In this document: positions 23,754 through 33,008 of the stretch, in pieces
How the letters are laid out: each line of letters opens with the position of its first letter
How positions within the stretch are numbered: the first letter of the stretch is position 1
Origin: Paenibacillus sp. XY044
GTDB taxonomy: Bacteria; Bacillota; Bacilli; Paenibacillales; Paenibacillaceae
Direction of reading: 5' to 3'
Length of the DNA stretch: 64,000 nucleotides
Assembly (NCBI RefSeq): GCF_002257645.1
Contig: NZ_NQMO01000009.1
Location: 124,001 to 188,000 of the forward strand
Notes under the pieces: model-generated
What the model saw: only the letters and a program-made list of their open reading frames with translations
Database searches by the model: none
Told to the model about the DNA's origin: nothing
Translations under genes and position numbers: made by a program

Positions 23754-26405
23754 ATGAGTTGGAATAAAAAATGGGCAGCTATCGCAATGGCTGCGGTCAT
23801 GATGTTATCACTGGTTCCGGCAGTCCAAGCGAGCGAGCTGCTTCCGACTGAGCAAGCCAAAGAAGTTTCCGCAGCGGATGACTCCACGGTACCATCGGGA
23901 GGGGAACAGCCGAAGCTTCGTAATCTTGGCCTGGGGCTTCCCTATGAATGGTCCGAAGCGCCGGAAGCGTCGCATCCCGACGACGGGCACAAGCTCACGG
24001 ATGGAAAGTATGGCCAACTGGATATGAATGACCCGGCATGGGTAGGACATCTTCGCGGCAAAGCACGCGAAGTCGTGTTCGATTTGGGTGAGGAAAAGTC
24101 GATCGAAAAGATTACAGCCCATTTTCTTCAGGATTATCCGACCAACTCGATCCTCGTGCCTCTTACCGTATCGATGTACGTTTCGGACGATAAGGAGAAT
24201 TGGGGACTGCTATCTCATAACGCTACCCAACTGCTCTGGGGAGAAGGACCGCCTAGACAGGAAACCTTCGAATGGAGCGGCAGCCAGGACGGGATCCAAG
24301 GCGGGAATGTGGACGGCAAGCTGGCTTATGCCCGTTATGTAAAAGTCATTTTTACGATGCATCCTACGCTATGGGAATACATTGACGAAATCGAAATCAT
24401 GGGTACGGACGGTAAGGCGGACGGAGCTGTAAAGGTTCCTGCCGAGCACCCTCATTTTTTGGAGCCGGGTGAAGCTACAGGTGGGATCAGAAATCTGAAT
24501 CTGCTATATAACGGACAATATGCCGATGGCTTGGGGGATTGGACGAAGGAACGGATTATCCCGAACATCAGTTACGTGAATCAGGTCGGTGAGCCTGTCG
24601 ACTGGCTTTTTGACGGTGTTCTATATCTCGGACTGTCTTCCCCTGCCGGCCGGGATTTCGGTCTTGGGCAGACGAATCTGGAGGACTGGACATGGTATTT
24701 GGATAAAACATTTGCGGCCGCAGGAGATATGCAGCAGTTGAATGAGGCGACCAAAGAAATCGGAGTCAAGTTGAACCAACCTGATCATAAAGAAAAGGTA
24801 GTGCTCATGATTCCGAATCCAGGGGAATCTTTAAACGATTTTGGCGATGTGAATGGTTCAGGGGAATCGTTAAGCTTCAATGCCTCCGTTGTCGGTAACG
24901 AGAAAGCCCTCGAAAACAGGGAAAAAGCGGTTCAATGGTGGCTGGATCAGGTTCGGCAAAGATGGCAGGCCGCGAATTATTCCAACCTGGAGCTTGTCGG
25001 CATGTACTGGCTGGAAGAACAAATCAGCACAAGCGATGCGGGGCCCGAATTGGTTAAAGCCGTGAGCGGAAAAATCCACGACATGGATCTGAAGTTTTTC
25101 TGGATCCCCCACTCTTTGGCCTACAAAAGCTATTTGTGGAAAGACGTAGGTTTTGATGCCGCCGCGCTTCAACCAAACTATTTCTTTGGCGGCATGGACC
25201 AAGACCGTCTGGAAGATGCCGCGGAGACTGCAAAGCTGTACGGGATGTCGAACGAAGTCGAGTTTGATGACCGGATGCTGGAAGACGGCGTATTCCGCGA
25301 ACGTTATATCGATTACTTGAACAGCGGAGCCGCAACTGGCTTGATGCAAAAGGGATTCAGAGCTTATTACCAGGGAAATAATGCGGTATACAACTTGGCG
25401 GTGAGCAAAAATCCCGGCTTGCGTCTCATGTATGACTGGCTGTATCAGTATTTGAACGGTACATACGTTATCCATAATAGTCCGCCGCCTGAAGCAGACG
25501 TATTTATCAACGGACAAACGTTGGATGGCGATGTAGTCGTACCGGATACTGAAACCGTAAAATTCACATGGGAAGTCAAAGACGATGACGAAAGCGGATT
25601 GACGGTGGTAACAGCCACTTTCGACGGCAAGCCCTACACCCCCGGTACGGCGATTGACCTGATGGGGATGCCGGGTAAGCATCAACTGGCCATTACCGTG
25701 GCGGCTGCCAAATCCAAGACGACGACTTATACCATCCAAGCGGCGTCGACCGCAGACACCATGAAAGCTCATGTTAACCACTTCGCCGAACAAAAGCAGT
25801 TCACGACACCCGGAGCCCCTCGTTCGTTGAACGCACTACTGGACCAAATGAAACGTTTTGAAGGAAAAAATGCGGCGCAGTTTGGTAAATTCCTCAAGGA
25901 ATTCAATGCGAAACTGGATCAATTGGCTGCGGATCGTATCATTTCGGATACGGCTTATGCTGCACTAAAAGAAGAGGTGTATTACCTTGTCGGTAACCTG
26001 GCGGAAAATAAAGACGCAGCCGCTTCTTCCGTTGAAGGTTCCGTTTCGACATTGGCACCGAAATATGCCGTGGATGGATTCTCTTCGACAAGATGGGCGA
26101 GCAACTATGTCAATGACAGCTGGTTCCAGGTCGATCTAGGTGAGGCAAAGCCATTTGATACGATCCGAATCGAATGGGAATTCGCCCGCGCCAAAACCTA
26201 CAAGATTCTCGTTTCCGACGACAAGCAGAACTGGACCAGCGTCATCAAGGACAATAACGGAATCATTACGGCCCATGACGGCAAAGAAACGGTTCGTTTC
26301 CAACCCGTTACAGCCAGATACGTTAAATTCCAGGGGATTGAAAGAGCCACAGATTACGGGTATTCCTTTTATGAGTTTGGTGTATATAACCTCGCCCCAC
26401 TTTGA
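23754..26405 (+). CDS. Secreted DUF4855 protein with N- and C-terminal discoidin-like domains
   Basis: An 883-residue exported protein. A signal peptide ends near AVQASE (about residue 27). A discoidin-like sandwich follows (LTDGKYGQLDMNDPAW, VVFDLGEEKSIEKI, about 60-215), then DUF4855 (NLLYNGQYADGLGDWT to LMYDWLYQYLNGTY, about 225-560). Next are an immunoglobulin-like region (VFINGQTLDG), a helical linker and a C-terminal F5/8 type C-like domain (AVDGFSSTRWAS, WFQVDLGEAKPFDTIRIEW). The start is the ATG at 23754 behind AAAGGAG; an earlier in-frame ATG at 23712 has none. The domain set points to surface binding of a carbohydrate and probably glycosidase activity, but no catalytic role is established for DUF4855. 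It stands alone with its own terminator. Confidence 0.8.
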   Translation: MSWNKKWAAIAMAAVMMLSLVPAVQASELLPTEQAKEVSAADDSTVPSGGEQPKLRNLGLGLPYEWSEAPEASHPDDGHKLTDGKYGQLDMNDPAWVGHLRGKAREVVFDLGEEKSIEKITAHFLQDYPTNSILVPLTVSMYVSDDKENWGLLSHNATQLLWGEGPPRQETFEWSGSQDGIQGGNVDGKLAYARYVKVIFTMHPTLWEYIDEIEIMGTDGKADGAVKVPAEHPHFLEPGEATGGIRNLNLLYNGQYADGLGDWTKERIIPNISYVNQVGEPVDWLFDGVLYLGLSSPAGRDFGLGQTNLEDWTWYLDKTFAAAGDMQQLNEATKEIGVKLNQPDHKEKVVLMIPNPGESLNDFGDVNGSGESLSFNASVVGNEKALENREKAVQWWLDQVRQRWQAANYSNLELVGMYWLEEQISTSDAGPELVKAVSGKIHDMDLKFFWIPHSLAYKSYLWKDVGFDAAALQPNYFFGGMDQDRLEDAAETAKLYGMSNEVEFDDRMLEDGVFRERYIDYLNSGAATGLMQKGFRAYYQGNNAVYNLAVSKNPGLRLMYDWLYQYLNGTYVIHNSPPPEADVFINGQTLDGDVVVPDTETVKFTWEVKDDDESGLTVVTATFDGKPYTPGTAIDLMGMPGKHQLAITVAAAKSKTTTYTIQAASTADTMKAHVNHFAEQKQFTTPGAPRSLNALLDQMKRFEGKNAAQFGKFLKEFNAKLDQLAADRIISDTAYAALKEEVYYLVGNLAENKDAAASSVEGSVSTLAPKYAVDGFSSTRWASNYVNDSWFQVDLGEAKPFDTIRIEWEFARAKTYKILVSDDKQNWTSVIKDNNGIITAHDGKETVRFQPVTARYVKFQGIERATDYGYSFYEFGVYNLAPL

Positions 26406-26426
26406 AGCCATATCCGCTTTGGGAGC

Positions 26427-26463
26427 AAGAAGACTGCCATTTTCATATGCAGTCTTCTTTTCC
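26427..26463 (+). terminator. Terminator after the DUF4855 gene
   Basis: AAGAAGACTGC and GCAGTCTTCTT form the stem, followed by TTCC. Confidence 0.75.
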
Positions 26464-26658
26464 ATTATCATATTCACTGGTCGATGATCGGCGAACACCT
26501 TCGTTGCGTTCCTTTTCCGAAACTATGTCATCTGTGTTCTTGTATCGTATTTATAGACTATGATCACCGTCACAAAATATCTTTACCAGATTGCCCTTAC
26601 GCAATCATGATGATTTCATATGATATCAATGTACCTTTAAACTAAGGAGGTAAAGAAC

Positions 26659-26769
26659 ATGAGCGAGGTTGTCGGAGGAGTAGGTTATGGCGGTTTTGGA
26701 ACAAGCACGGCAGCTATATTAGTTCTTTTCATTTTGCTCGTTATCATCACGAAATCGTTCTTCTTTTAA
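26659..26769 (+). CDS. YjcZ family sporulation-type small membrane protein
   Basis: A 36-residue peptide of glycine-rich start (VGGVGYGGFG) followed by one hydrophobic helix (AAILVLFILLVIITKSFFF). This is the standard YjcZ architecture found in spore-forming bacilli. AAGGAGG lies before the ATG at perfect spacing. A 13-bp perfect inverted repeat follows the stop. Confidence 0.85.
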   Translation: MSEVVGGVGYGGFGTSTAAILVLFILLVIITKSFFF

Positions 26770-26773
26770 GGAT

Positions 26774-26806
26774 ATTGGACCCTGCCAAGATTCGGCAGGG
26801 TCCAAT
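26774..26806 (+). terminator. Inverted repeat after the YjcZ gene
   Basis: ATTGGACCCTGCC and its complement flank a seven-base loop. No T-run follows, so termination is likely but not certain. Confidence 0.6.
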
Positions 26807-26870
26807 GAACTGTCTATAAACTTATGTGACGTGCCATCTCCCGGCACTTGTTGATATATTCCTCACCTGC

Positions 26871-27103
26871 TTACAGTCTGCGGCTCTTCGGGCGCAGCGC
26901 CCACGAGGCAAGTGCGAGAATGGCTAAACTAAGCGGACTAAGAATGTGATACGCAACGTAGTCACCCACGAATGTATGAGATGCAGCCGCTCCCGTCATT
27001 CCAAAGCAAATGCCGGCATACGCCCATTCCTTGAAGAGATCACCTTTCCTCTAGGCTGAGTTTGTACTTTCGCGGTTGATTCCGCACCGATGGCCATCTT
27101 CAT
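26871..27103 (-). pseudogene. Decayed DoxX-like membrane protein gene
   Basis: A good start (ATG at 27103 with AGGAGG seven bases upstream) opens a frame that soon leaves the family pattern and stops after 35 codons. The neighbouring frame continues KEWAYAGICFGMTGAAASHT and ends ASWALRPKSRRL. This is the C-terminal half of DoxX-like proteins (normally PRLKEWAYAG-F-LTGAAASH). The middle of the gene is deleted and the junction is frame-shifted. Confidence 0.65.
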
Positions 27104-27177
27104 GTTGATTCCTCCTCATAATTTTTGATGAAGTGAAGTCATTTCTTGCTTTAAGCTTTCTTAGGACTGTATTCAGT

Positions 27178-27213
27178 AAAAAAGGACTTCCGAAATGATC
27201 GGAGGTCCTTTTT
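27178..27213. terminator. Terminator hairpin in the gene-decay patch
   Basis: AAAAAGGACTTCCGA and TCGGAGGTCCTTTTT pair around a short loop, with one mismatch. Confidence 0.7.
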
Positions 27214-27297
27214 CATTGACGCGGTTACCTAATACATGCTACTTCTGTCCTTTTATCGTTCAGTTTCTTTACGGTATGAGAGAAATGACTTTGAGTT

Positions 27298-27396
27298 TCA
27301 ATAAAAAGGGGTATTCTTGCGATAACCAGAGGGAGACATGCTTCTCCTATCTTTAAAAACCTTTGAGAAGTGAGAAAGACTTGTGTAACCCACCAT
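27298..27396 (-). pseudogene. C-terminal fragment of an AraC family regulator
   Basis: A 32-codon stretch reads MVGYTSLSHFSKVFKDRRSM and then SPSGYRKNTPFY before a stop. It matches the end of the second helix-turn-helix of AraC proteins (GYTSLSHFSKVFK...SPSGYRK). An in-frame stop lies four codons upstream (TAA at 27406-27408) and no start or ribosome binding site is present, so this is a leftover. Confidence 0.6.
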
Positions 27397-27489
27397 AAAA
27401 CTGATTTATTCAATTTTTTGTGCATATTGGAACAAGCTAACACCATATATTGTGTTCAGATTTGTACTTTTGTTAGTCGGTCTGGAATC

Positions 27490-27871
27490 AATCATCACTT
27501 GTCTGATCCGTTTGTAGTCCGGTCTTTAGACGAAATCCGTTTCTGGTCACGTATTATGATGGTCACGTATTATGAAGGAACATTCATTATTTCTCCGGTT
27601 AGGCTTTAGATGCGAAGATGACACAATTAATAAATGAAGCAAACCACTTTCAATCCCTTGTAAGCTTCCCGGCCAAAACAACTTCCCTTTGTTAGTGGAT
27701 CACATCAGCAGAGAGGCCAATTATTTTAGAAACCGATTAGACGAACTTAACTCCGGGAGATTGGAACCAGTTCATGATGCAATTATTGATGAGAATGTTT
27801 TCTTTTTAAAAATCATGGCTGACCATGCGAAATTCATTGGACATCTGCTGGATTATATATTCCAGCAATAA
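27490..27871 (+). pseudogene. Frame-shifted DUF2935 gene
   Basis: Segments of the DUF2935 family appear in order but in different frames: RSLDEIRFWSRIM, then KEHSLFLRLGF, then QLINEANHFQSL, then PLLVDHISREANYF, then ENVFFLKIMADHAKFIGHLLD. The first break is caused by a tandem copy of TGGTCACGTATTATGA (27544-27559 and 27560-27575), a 16-base insertion inside the conserved WSRIMKEH motif. Further shifts follow. No intact start is visible. Confidence 0.68.
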
Positions 27872-28284
27872 CCCAATCCATTTCAAATGATGTCACTCAG
27901 CATCATTCTAGAAGGGAAAATCAAATTGCTTCCAAGGACAATCCAAGCGGAGTCACGTACCGTATTTTTTGCGGACAATCAATATTTATACCCGGTCTAT
28001 ATTTCGTTGGTTTACCGTGGCTGTCTTGCAGAGGATCCGCTCTATTGGGATGGGTTCATCATGATGCCAGACACATCGCTCAATACATAAATAATAGTTT
28101 ATAGAATGAGAAAATGGTTTAGATAAGCCATTCATCAGCATCATTTACTCTCATTTATATGATCACATATTCAAATGTTCATGAATTTGTTGTCATTAAG
28201 TTACTCAATAGCACGGAAACTATTTTAAACTGTTATTGAATTAAGGATTCATATAACTTTTATGAATGAAAGGAGAAGTGAATT
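27872..28284. other. AT-rich spacer
   Basis: A 67-codon + strand frame (27887-28090) has no ribosome binding site and no family resemblance; it may be decayed sequence. An imperfect dyad (ATTCAT...ATGAAT, 28247-28267) lies just before the CopC gene. Nothing else was recognised. Confidence 0.4.
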
Positions 28285-28830
28285 TTGCGAAGATTCATGA
28301 GTTACATCGTTTTTGGGATACTCGCCTTTATGCTTACGATCCCCTCTATGGCATCGGCACATAGTAAATTGGAGGCATCAAAGCCAAGTGCTAATGAACT
28401 CGTAAAAACCGATGTTAAACAGATTGAACTGACTTTCAACACAAATATCGAAGTACTCAGCTCGTTCACGGTTAAAAATTCATCAAATGAGAAATTTCCG
28501 ATAAACCATTTGAAAGTAAACGATATGGAAATGACGGGTACCTTAGATAAACCCTTGGAAGATGGGGACTACACTGTAGATTGGAAAATTGTCGGTAAAG
28601 ACGGGCATCCCATTACGGGATCTTATGTTTTTCAAGTTAAAAAGACTGCTGTTGAACAAAATAGTAGTCCCGTAACCGTTCAGCAAGAAAATAATGATCA
28701 GGAACATCAGGACGCTCCGGCATCTAAGCCTGTTTATAATCAACATATCGTTAATTATGGAATTGGAGCAGGTATTATTATTGTTGTTATTCTCATATTC
28801 TTGTTCATGAAACGGAGAAGACGGGGATAA
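28285..28830 (+). CDS. CopC-type copper-binding protein with C-terminal membrane anchor
   Basis: A 181-residue exported protein. The signal peptide ends SMASA, so the mature chain begins with His, as in copper-binding CopC proteins (HSKLEASKPSANELVK). The CopC beta-barrel is at about residues 26-120 (VDWKIVGKDGHPITGSYVF is diagnostic). After a disordered linker, a membrane helix near residues 156-175 and an RRRRG tail anchor it. The start is TTG with AGGAG upstream. It overlaps the CopD-like gene by one base (TAATG), so the two are coupled. Confidence 0.85.
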   Translation: MRRFMSYIVFGILAFMLTIPSMASAHSKLEASKPSANELVKTDVKQIELTFNTNIEVLSSFTVKNSSNEKFPINHLKVNDMEMTGTLDKPLEDGDYTVDWKIVGKDGHPITGSYVFQVKKTAVEQNSSPVTVQQENNDQEHQDAPASKPVYNQHIVNYGIGAGIIIVVILIFLFMKRRRRG

Positions 28831-29900
28831 TGTACTGGTTAGGAGAACCTTTTTTATACTTAAGTTATGCCCTGGTTGTAGGCTGGCTTATCATGATTCG
28901 AACCGGTGAATCCGATGTCATCGCCCGTGTTCCAAAATGGCTAATCATAGCTTCTGTGGTTGGAGCTGCTGTATTTTCTTTTCTGCCTGTTTTAAGGATC
29001 GTCATGTTCTTTTCGGATGATCTCGGATTTCTCCTCACCCTTAAGAGTGTCATGTTTTCTTTCTCCGAAGGAAAGGATTATTGGTGGACATTAGTACTGA
29101 TGTCGGCACTTCTGCTGCTAATTATATTTGCAGACCCTAGATACAACAAAACCGTCTGGTTATTATGTTTCATCCTAACTGTGCTAGCCATGATTATGAT
29201 GGCACTATCCAGCCACATCAACGCTTTATATGGATCTATAGGTACCGTATCGCAATTTCTACACTTTTTTTCGGTTACTGTGTGGGCCGGTTCTTTAATT
29301 CTAGTCGGCTGGTTCAAACCGAAGGCCTCGTCTTGGCTGAAGTTTTTATCGTGGTTCCATCTTACGGCAGTATTAGCGATGGTCATCATCATTGCGTCAG
29401 GATTTTTCCTTACCGTTTCCGTTGCTCCAGAATATATTAATTCCTGGATTCTTCCCTATGGGCAAGCATTATTATTGAAACATTTATTCATGATTCCATT
29501 GTTCGTTTTCGCACTTTTCAATGGTTTCCTCATCAAAAGAATATTAAAAAAGAATGCATCCTTTAATCCAAGACCATGGGCAAAGGCAGAATCCGTTATG
29601 ATCCTCCTCATCTATACGGTTACCGGATTTATGAACCAGCAATCCGCTCCGCATAACGTATCTGAAACGATCAATGAAACTCCTCCATCCAAACTGTTTT
29701 TGTGGTTTCACAATCAAGTTACTTCCGGGCTTCATCTGACATGGAAACCGTCTGTAGTCCTTGCACTTGTTCTCGCCATGACTTGTCTGGGCTTCATGTT
29801 CCTGCTTTTTCGCAAGCAAAAATCTGCCTATGCGGCGTTAGCAGTAAGCATAATATTCGTAATCATCAGTTATTTAGGTGCCATGTTTTTTGTGGATTGA
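28830..29900 (+). CDS. CopD family copper transport membrane protein
   Basis: A 356-residue protein with about nine membrane helices. The pattern SQFLHFFSVTVWAGSLILVG (histidine and WAG motif) and WFHLTAVLAMVIIIASGFFLT, then LLKHLFMIPLFVFALFNGF are typical of the CopD domain. With CopC it resembles a split version of Bacillus YcnJ, which imports copper. Start overlaps the copC stop, which is common in this pair. No CsoR-like regulator is in the window. Confidence 0.85.
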   Translation: MYWLGEPFLYLSYALVVGWLIMIRTGESDVIARVPKWLIIASVVGAAVFSFLPVLRIVMFFSDDLGFLLTLKSVMFSFSEGKDYWWTLVLMSALLLLIIFADPRYNKTVWLLCFILTVLAMIMMALSSHINALYGSIGTVSQFLHFFSVTVWAGSLILVGWFKPKASSWLKFLSWFHLTAVLAMVIIIASGFFLTVSVAPEYINSWILPYGQALLLKHLFMIPLFVFALFNGFLIKRILKKNASFNPRPWAKAESVMILLIYTVTGFMNQQSAPHNVSETINETPPSKLFLWFHNQVTSGLHLTWKPSVVLALVLAMTCLGFMFLLFRKQKSAYAALAVSIIFVIISYLGAMFFVD

Positions 29901-29946
29901 ACAATACGTATGCAGAACAATCAAATATCTCATATCCGGGCACTCG

Positions 29947-29977
29947 AACCGCCTCCCGTTTGCGCGGGAGCGGTTTT
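29947..29977 (+). terminator. Terminator after copD
   Basis: AACCGCCTCCCG and CGGGAGCGGTT pair with one bulge, followed by TTTTG. Confidence 0.65.
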
Positions 29978-30042
29978 GTTATTCTACGGCTGCCGATTCC
30001 CAATACGGAACTGGCATCTTTCATCATATATGAGAAAATACC

Positions 30043-30072
30043 AAAAGAGCTCAGCAAATGCTGAGCTCTTTT
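30043..30072. terminator. Bidirectional terminator closing ABC locus A
   Basis: AAAAGAGCTCAGCA and its complement form a perfect 14-bp stem. It serves the leftward ABC operon and can also stop rightward readthrough. Confidence 0.8.
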
Positions 30073-30111
30073 GCGTCCAGATCTTTGACAAAATGTGATT
30101 CATCTCAAATT

Positions 30112-31011
30112 CTACATTTTTAAAGCCCCTTGCGTCATGCCCTGAATGTAATATTTCATGCCAAACGAGAAAATCAGAATTAACGGTACAGAGGAAATGG
30201 CGTATGCCGAAAACTGAGTCCCCATATCCGTAATGCCGAATTGCTTCGTAAAGACGGTTAGGCCCACGGCAACGACCTGAAGACTGCTGTCCCTGATCGT
30301 CAGCAGCGGCCAAATGTAATCATTGTATACACCAACGGCCTGCATAATGAACAAAGTCGCCAAGATCGGAAGCGAAAGCGGAATGACGATTTGAAAAAAT
30401 ACACGGATTTCCGAGGCTCCATCCATCCGGGCTGCTTCAAACAGCTCGCTGGGTATGCCGGACATGAAGCTCCTGCACAAGAAGGTTCCGAATATTTGCC
30501 CGCCGGCTGCACCGGCAATAATGATCACCCAAGGTGTATTCGTAAGTCCCAGGTTATTGTACAGGACGTACGAGGGAATCAGCGTCAGCACACCCGGAAT
30601 CATCATCATGGCCAGCATCATCATGAACAGCAGTTCCTTGCCGGGAAAGCTTTTTTTCGCGAATATATATCCTGAAATGGAAGAGAGCAGAATGACACAT
30701 ACACTGGCTCCGACCGCATACAAGATGGAATTCACCATATATCGCCAAATACTCGTGAAAGCAGCGCCATAATTATTCCATTTTGCCGGAGAAGGCAGCC
30801 CCCAGAAATTGCCGAGAATTTGCGCATTGCTTTTTAAGGAGCTGACGATCATGAACAGAATGGGCACCAGCATCAGGATGACCAGCACGCACAGCAGTAC
30901 GATGATGGTGATTTGAGGGAAACTGAGAAATTTGATGAGCCAGCCTTCGTTTTTTCTGAGCTTCCTCACGGGGCCAACACTTTCAGCGGCTGTATCCGTT
31001 TCGGTATACAT
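30112..31011 (-). CDS. Carbohydrate ABC transporter permease, MalG type
   Basis: A 299-residue inner-membrane protein with six helices after a 35-residue cytoplasmic tail. The ATPase-contact loop reads ELFEAARMDGASEIRVFFQIVIPLSLP, the EAA motif. IWPLLTIRDSSLQVVAVGL is the MalG-type C-terminal loop. It is the last gene of the operon SBP, propeller-permease fusion, MalG-type permease, with 19 bases between it and the fusion. No ATPase gene is present, so a shared MsmX-type ATPase is expected. Confidence 0.9.
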   Translation of the reverse strand: MYTETDTAAESVGPVRKLRKNEGWLIKFLSFPQITIIVLLCVLVILMLVPILFMIVSSLKSNAQILGNFWGLPSPAKWNNYGAAFTSIWRYMVNSILYAVGASVCVILLSSISGYIFAKKSFPGKELLFMMMLAMMMIPGVLTLIPSYVLYNNLGLTNTPWVIIIAGAAGGQIFGTFLCRSFMSGIPSELFEAARMDGASEIRVFFQIVIPLSLPILATLFIMQAVGVYNDYIWPLLTIRDSSLQVVAVGLTVFTKQFGITDMGTQFSAYAISSVPLILIFSFGMKYYIQGMTQGALKM

Positions 31012-31030
31012 GGATCCCTTTCCTCCTCCC

Positions 31031-32944
31031 TTAATCTTCTGTTTTAATAAGCTTCATGTTCACGACCGTAATGGCAAGGATCACAAGGAACATGCTTACA
31101 CCGAGCGCCGATGCATAACCGAGATCGTTGAACTTGGTGGCGGCATAATACATCTGCAGTGCAGGTACATAAGTCGAGTCCATGGGACCGCCGCCCGTAA
31201 CGATCATGATGCCGTTAAAATCCTGGATAATGCCAATGAGGGTTAAAATGATCAAGAACTTGAACTGGCCGCTCAGCAGCGGCAAATGAATGGATCGGAT
31301 AATCCGCCAAAGATTGGCTCCATCGATTTTCGCGGACTCGATCAGCTCATTAGGAATGGACAGCAGCCCTGCGTAGAATACCAGCAGCTGCAGGATGCCT
31401 ATAAACGGGAACCCGATGAAAATAAGAGCCCACAATGCGGTATTGGGGTCACCAAGCCAACCATGGGCCCAGGAACCAAGCCCGATCAGTTCCAATACGT
31501 TATTAATGAGTCCCACGTTGGGATCATACAAGTTTTGCCAAATCAAAAGCAGGGCAACACCCGGAATAACCATGGATGCGGTAAATGCCGTCCGAAAACC
31601 GTATTGCAGACGTTTACTGCGCAAATGGAATATCAATTCGGCGGTGATCAGTGCAGGGATGATCGCTTTGATCAGCCCGGTGATGATCAGAATGACCAGG
31701 TTGCCCATTCCTTTAATCACATAAGGATCATGAATCATTCGTTCAAAATTGGCCAGTCCGACAAATGTGGTCCTGCCGCCCGGCTGCCAGTCATATAAAG
31801 AATGGAATAAGCCCGAAAAAGCCGGGTAATAGAGAAATACGAACACGAGAATAAAGGTCGGTGCCAAACCTAGGTAAATATATTTGCTTCTCCATATCTG
31901 GCGGAAAATAGCCAGCCGGTTGCGCTTCTTCAGGTAATTCAAGTAAAGCAAAATGAGAACGACAGCGAGAACTCCGGCTGCGGTCCATAACATATAGTTT
32001 AAGCGTGCCTTGCTTGCCGCTTTATCGATGACACTGCCTACATCGTACTTAAAAATCCTTCCGTCGTTGGTGCCCGAATACAGCGTCTTTCCCTCCCGGT
32101 CGAACTGGACACCCCGGCCTTCCCCAGTGATCTTTGACTCCCACAGCTGCTTTCCGCGCCCGTCGAAAATATAGTAATTACCGGATAAATCCGAGACGCC
32201 GAGCCGTTCGCCATCGCTTGAAAAGGTGACATCGGTCACGATGTCCCGCGTGTTAATCGAGCCGTGAGTATTCCCTTTCTGATCAAACAGTTCCACCTTA
32301 TTGGAAGCCGTACCCACAGCAGCCAAGCCATTCTCTGAAACGGCCACCGCCTGAATTTGATTATCCGCGCTGAATTTATACAGCAGGCTGCCATCCTTGT
32401 CCAGGAGATAGGCGAATTGATCGCTTGTCGCTGCAACGATCCACTGCCCGCTCCCCGATACGCTCACTTCCTTCAACAGGGAACCGATGGGTATACTGCC
32501 TGTCTGTTCTCCGCTATTTTGATCCACAACGATGAGATCTTTGCTGCGCTGGGTAACGAGAACGATGGTGGATCCGTCTTGCGATGCGGCCAAGCTCTTG
32601 ACCTGCCGCTTCAGATCCGAATCCCATAGCTTTCCTCCCTGCTCGTCATACGCATACAGATGCCTGTCATCCGATGAAACCAGCAGCGCGCCATTACTCA
32701 GAAGCGCTACCCCTGTAACGACATTTCCAGCTTCAACCTGATAGATGGGATTGCCTTCGGAATCGTAAAGAAACGCCTTCGCATTATGACCCCCGACGGC
32801 CACACGGCTCCCATCGTCCGATACGGAGAGGGAGGTGATATTCCCTGCTCCTTCAATAGACCAATTGTCTTTGGCAAGTGCTGCGACCGGGGCAAGCCCT
32901 AGAAGCAGGATCAGTGCAAGAAACATCCATGGGGCTTTCCTCAT
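31031..32944 (-). CDS. Beta-propeller / MalF-type ABC permease fusion
   Basis: A 637-residue protein, about twice the usual permease length. A signal-like helix (residues 5-24) is followed by a WD40/PQQ-like propeller (about 29-300) of roughly seven 40-residue repeats of the form S-DG-AVG-LYD-G. A membrane helix at 317-337 ends in KKRNR, which puts the propeller outside. Residues 350-637 are a complete MalF-type permease with EAA loop LIESAKIDGANLWRIIRSIHLPLL. GGGAGG precedes the ATG and no stop or frame break separates the parts, so this is one reading frame. The propeller could contact the solute-binding protein, the sugar or the wall; its role is inferred. Confidence 0.88.
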   Translation of the reverse strand: MRKAPWMFLALILLLGLAPVAALAKDNWSIEGAGNITSLSVSDDGSRVAVGGHNAKAFLYDSEGNPIYQVEAGNVVTGVALLSNGALLVSSDDRHLYAYDEQGGKLWDSDLKRQVKSLAASQDGSTIVLVTQRSKDLIVVDQNSGEQTGSIPIGSLLKEVSVSGSGQWIVAATSDQFAYLLDKDGSLLYKFSADNQIQAVAVSENGLAAVGTASNKVELFDQKGNTHGSINTRDIVTDVTFSSDGERLGVSDLSGNYYIFDGRGKQLWESKITGEGRGVQFDREGKTLYSGTNDGRIFKYDVGSVIDKAASKARLNYMLWTAAGVLAVVLILLYLNYLKKRNRLAIFRQIWRSKYIYLGLAPTFILVFVFLYYPAFSGLFHSLYDWQPGGRTTFVGLANFERMIHDPYVIKGMGNLVILIITGLIKAIIPALITAELIFHLRSKRLQYGFRTAFTASMVIPGVALLLIWQNLYDPNVGLINNVLELIGLGSWAHGWLGDPNTALWALIFIGFPFIGILQLLVFYAGLLSIPNELIESAKIDGANLWRIIRSIHLPLLSGQFKFLIILTLIGIIQDFNGIMIVTGGGPMDSTYVPALQMYYAATKFNDLGYASALGVSMFLVILAITVVNMKLIKTED

Positions 32945-33008
32945 GATGAACCTCCCTTTTTATCCGTCATCTTTACGAATTGCTCGCTTCCCTCGGGTAA
33001 TCATACGT

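Noticed and set aside
24870..25793. 307-codon minus-strand open frame
   Set aside because: Antisense to the DUF4855 gene and without a start signal or family resemblance.
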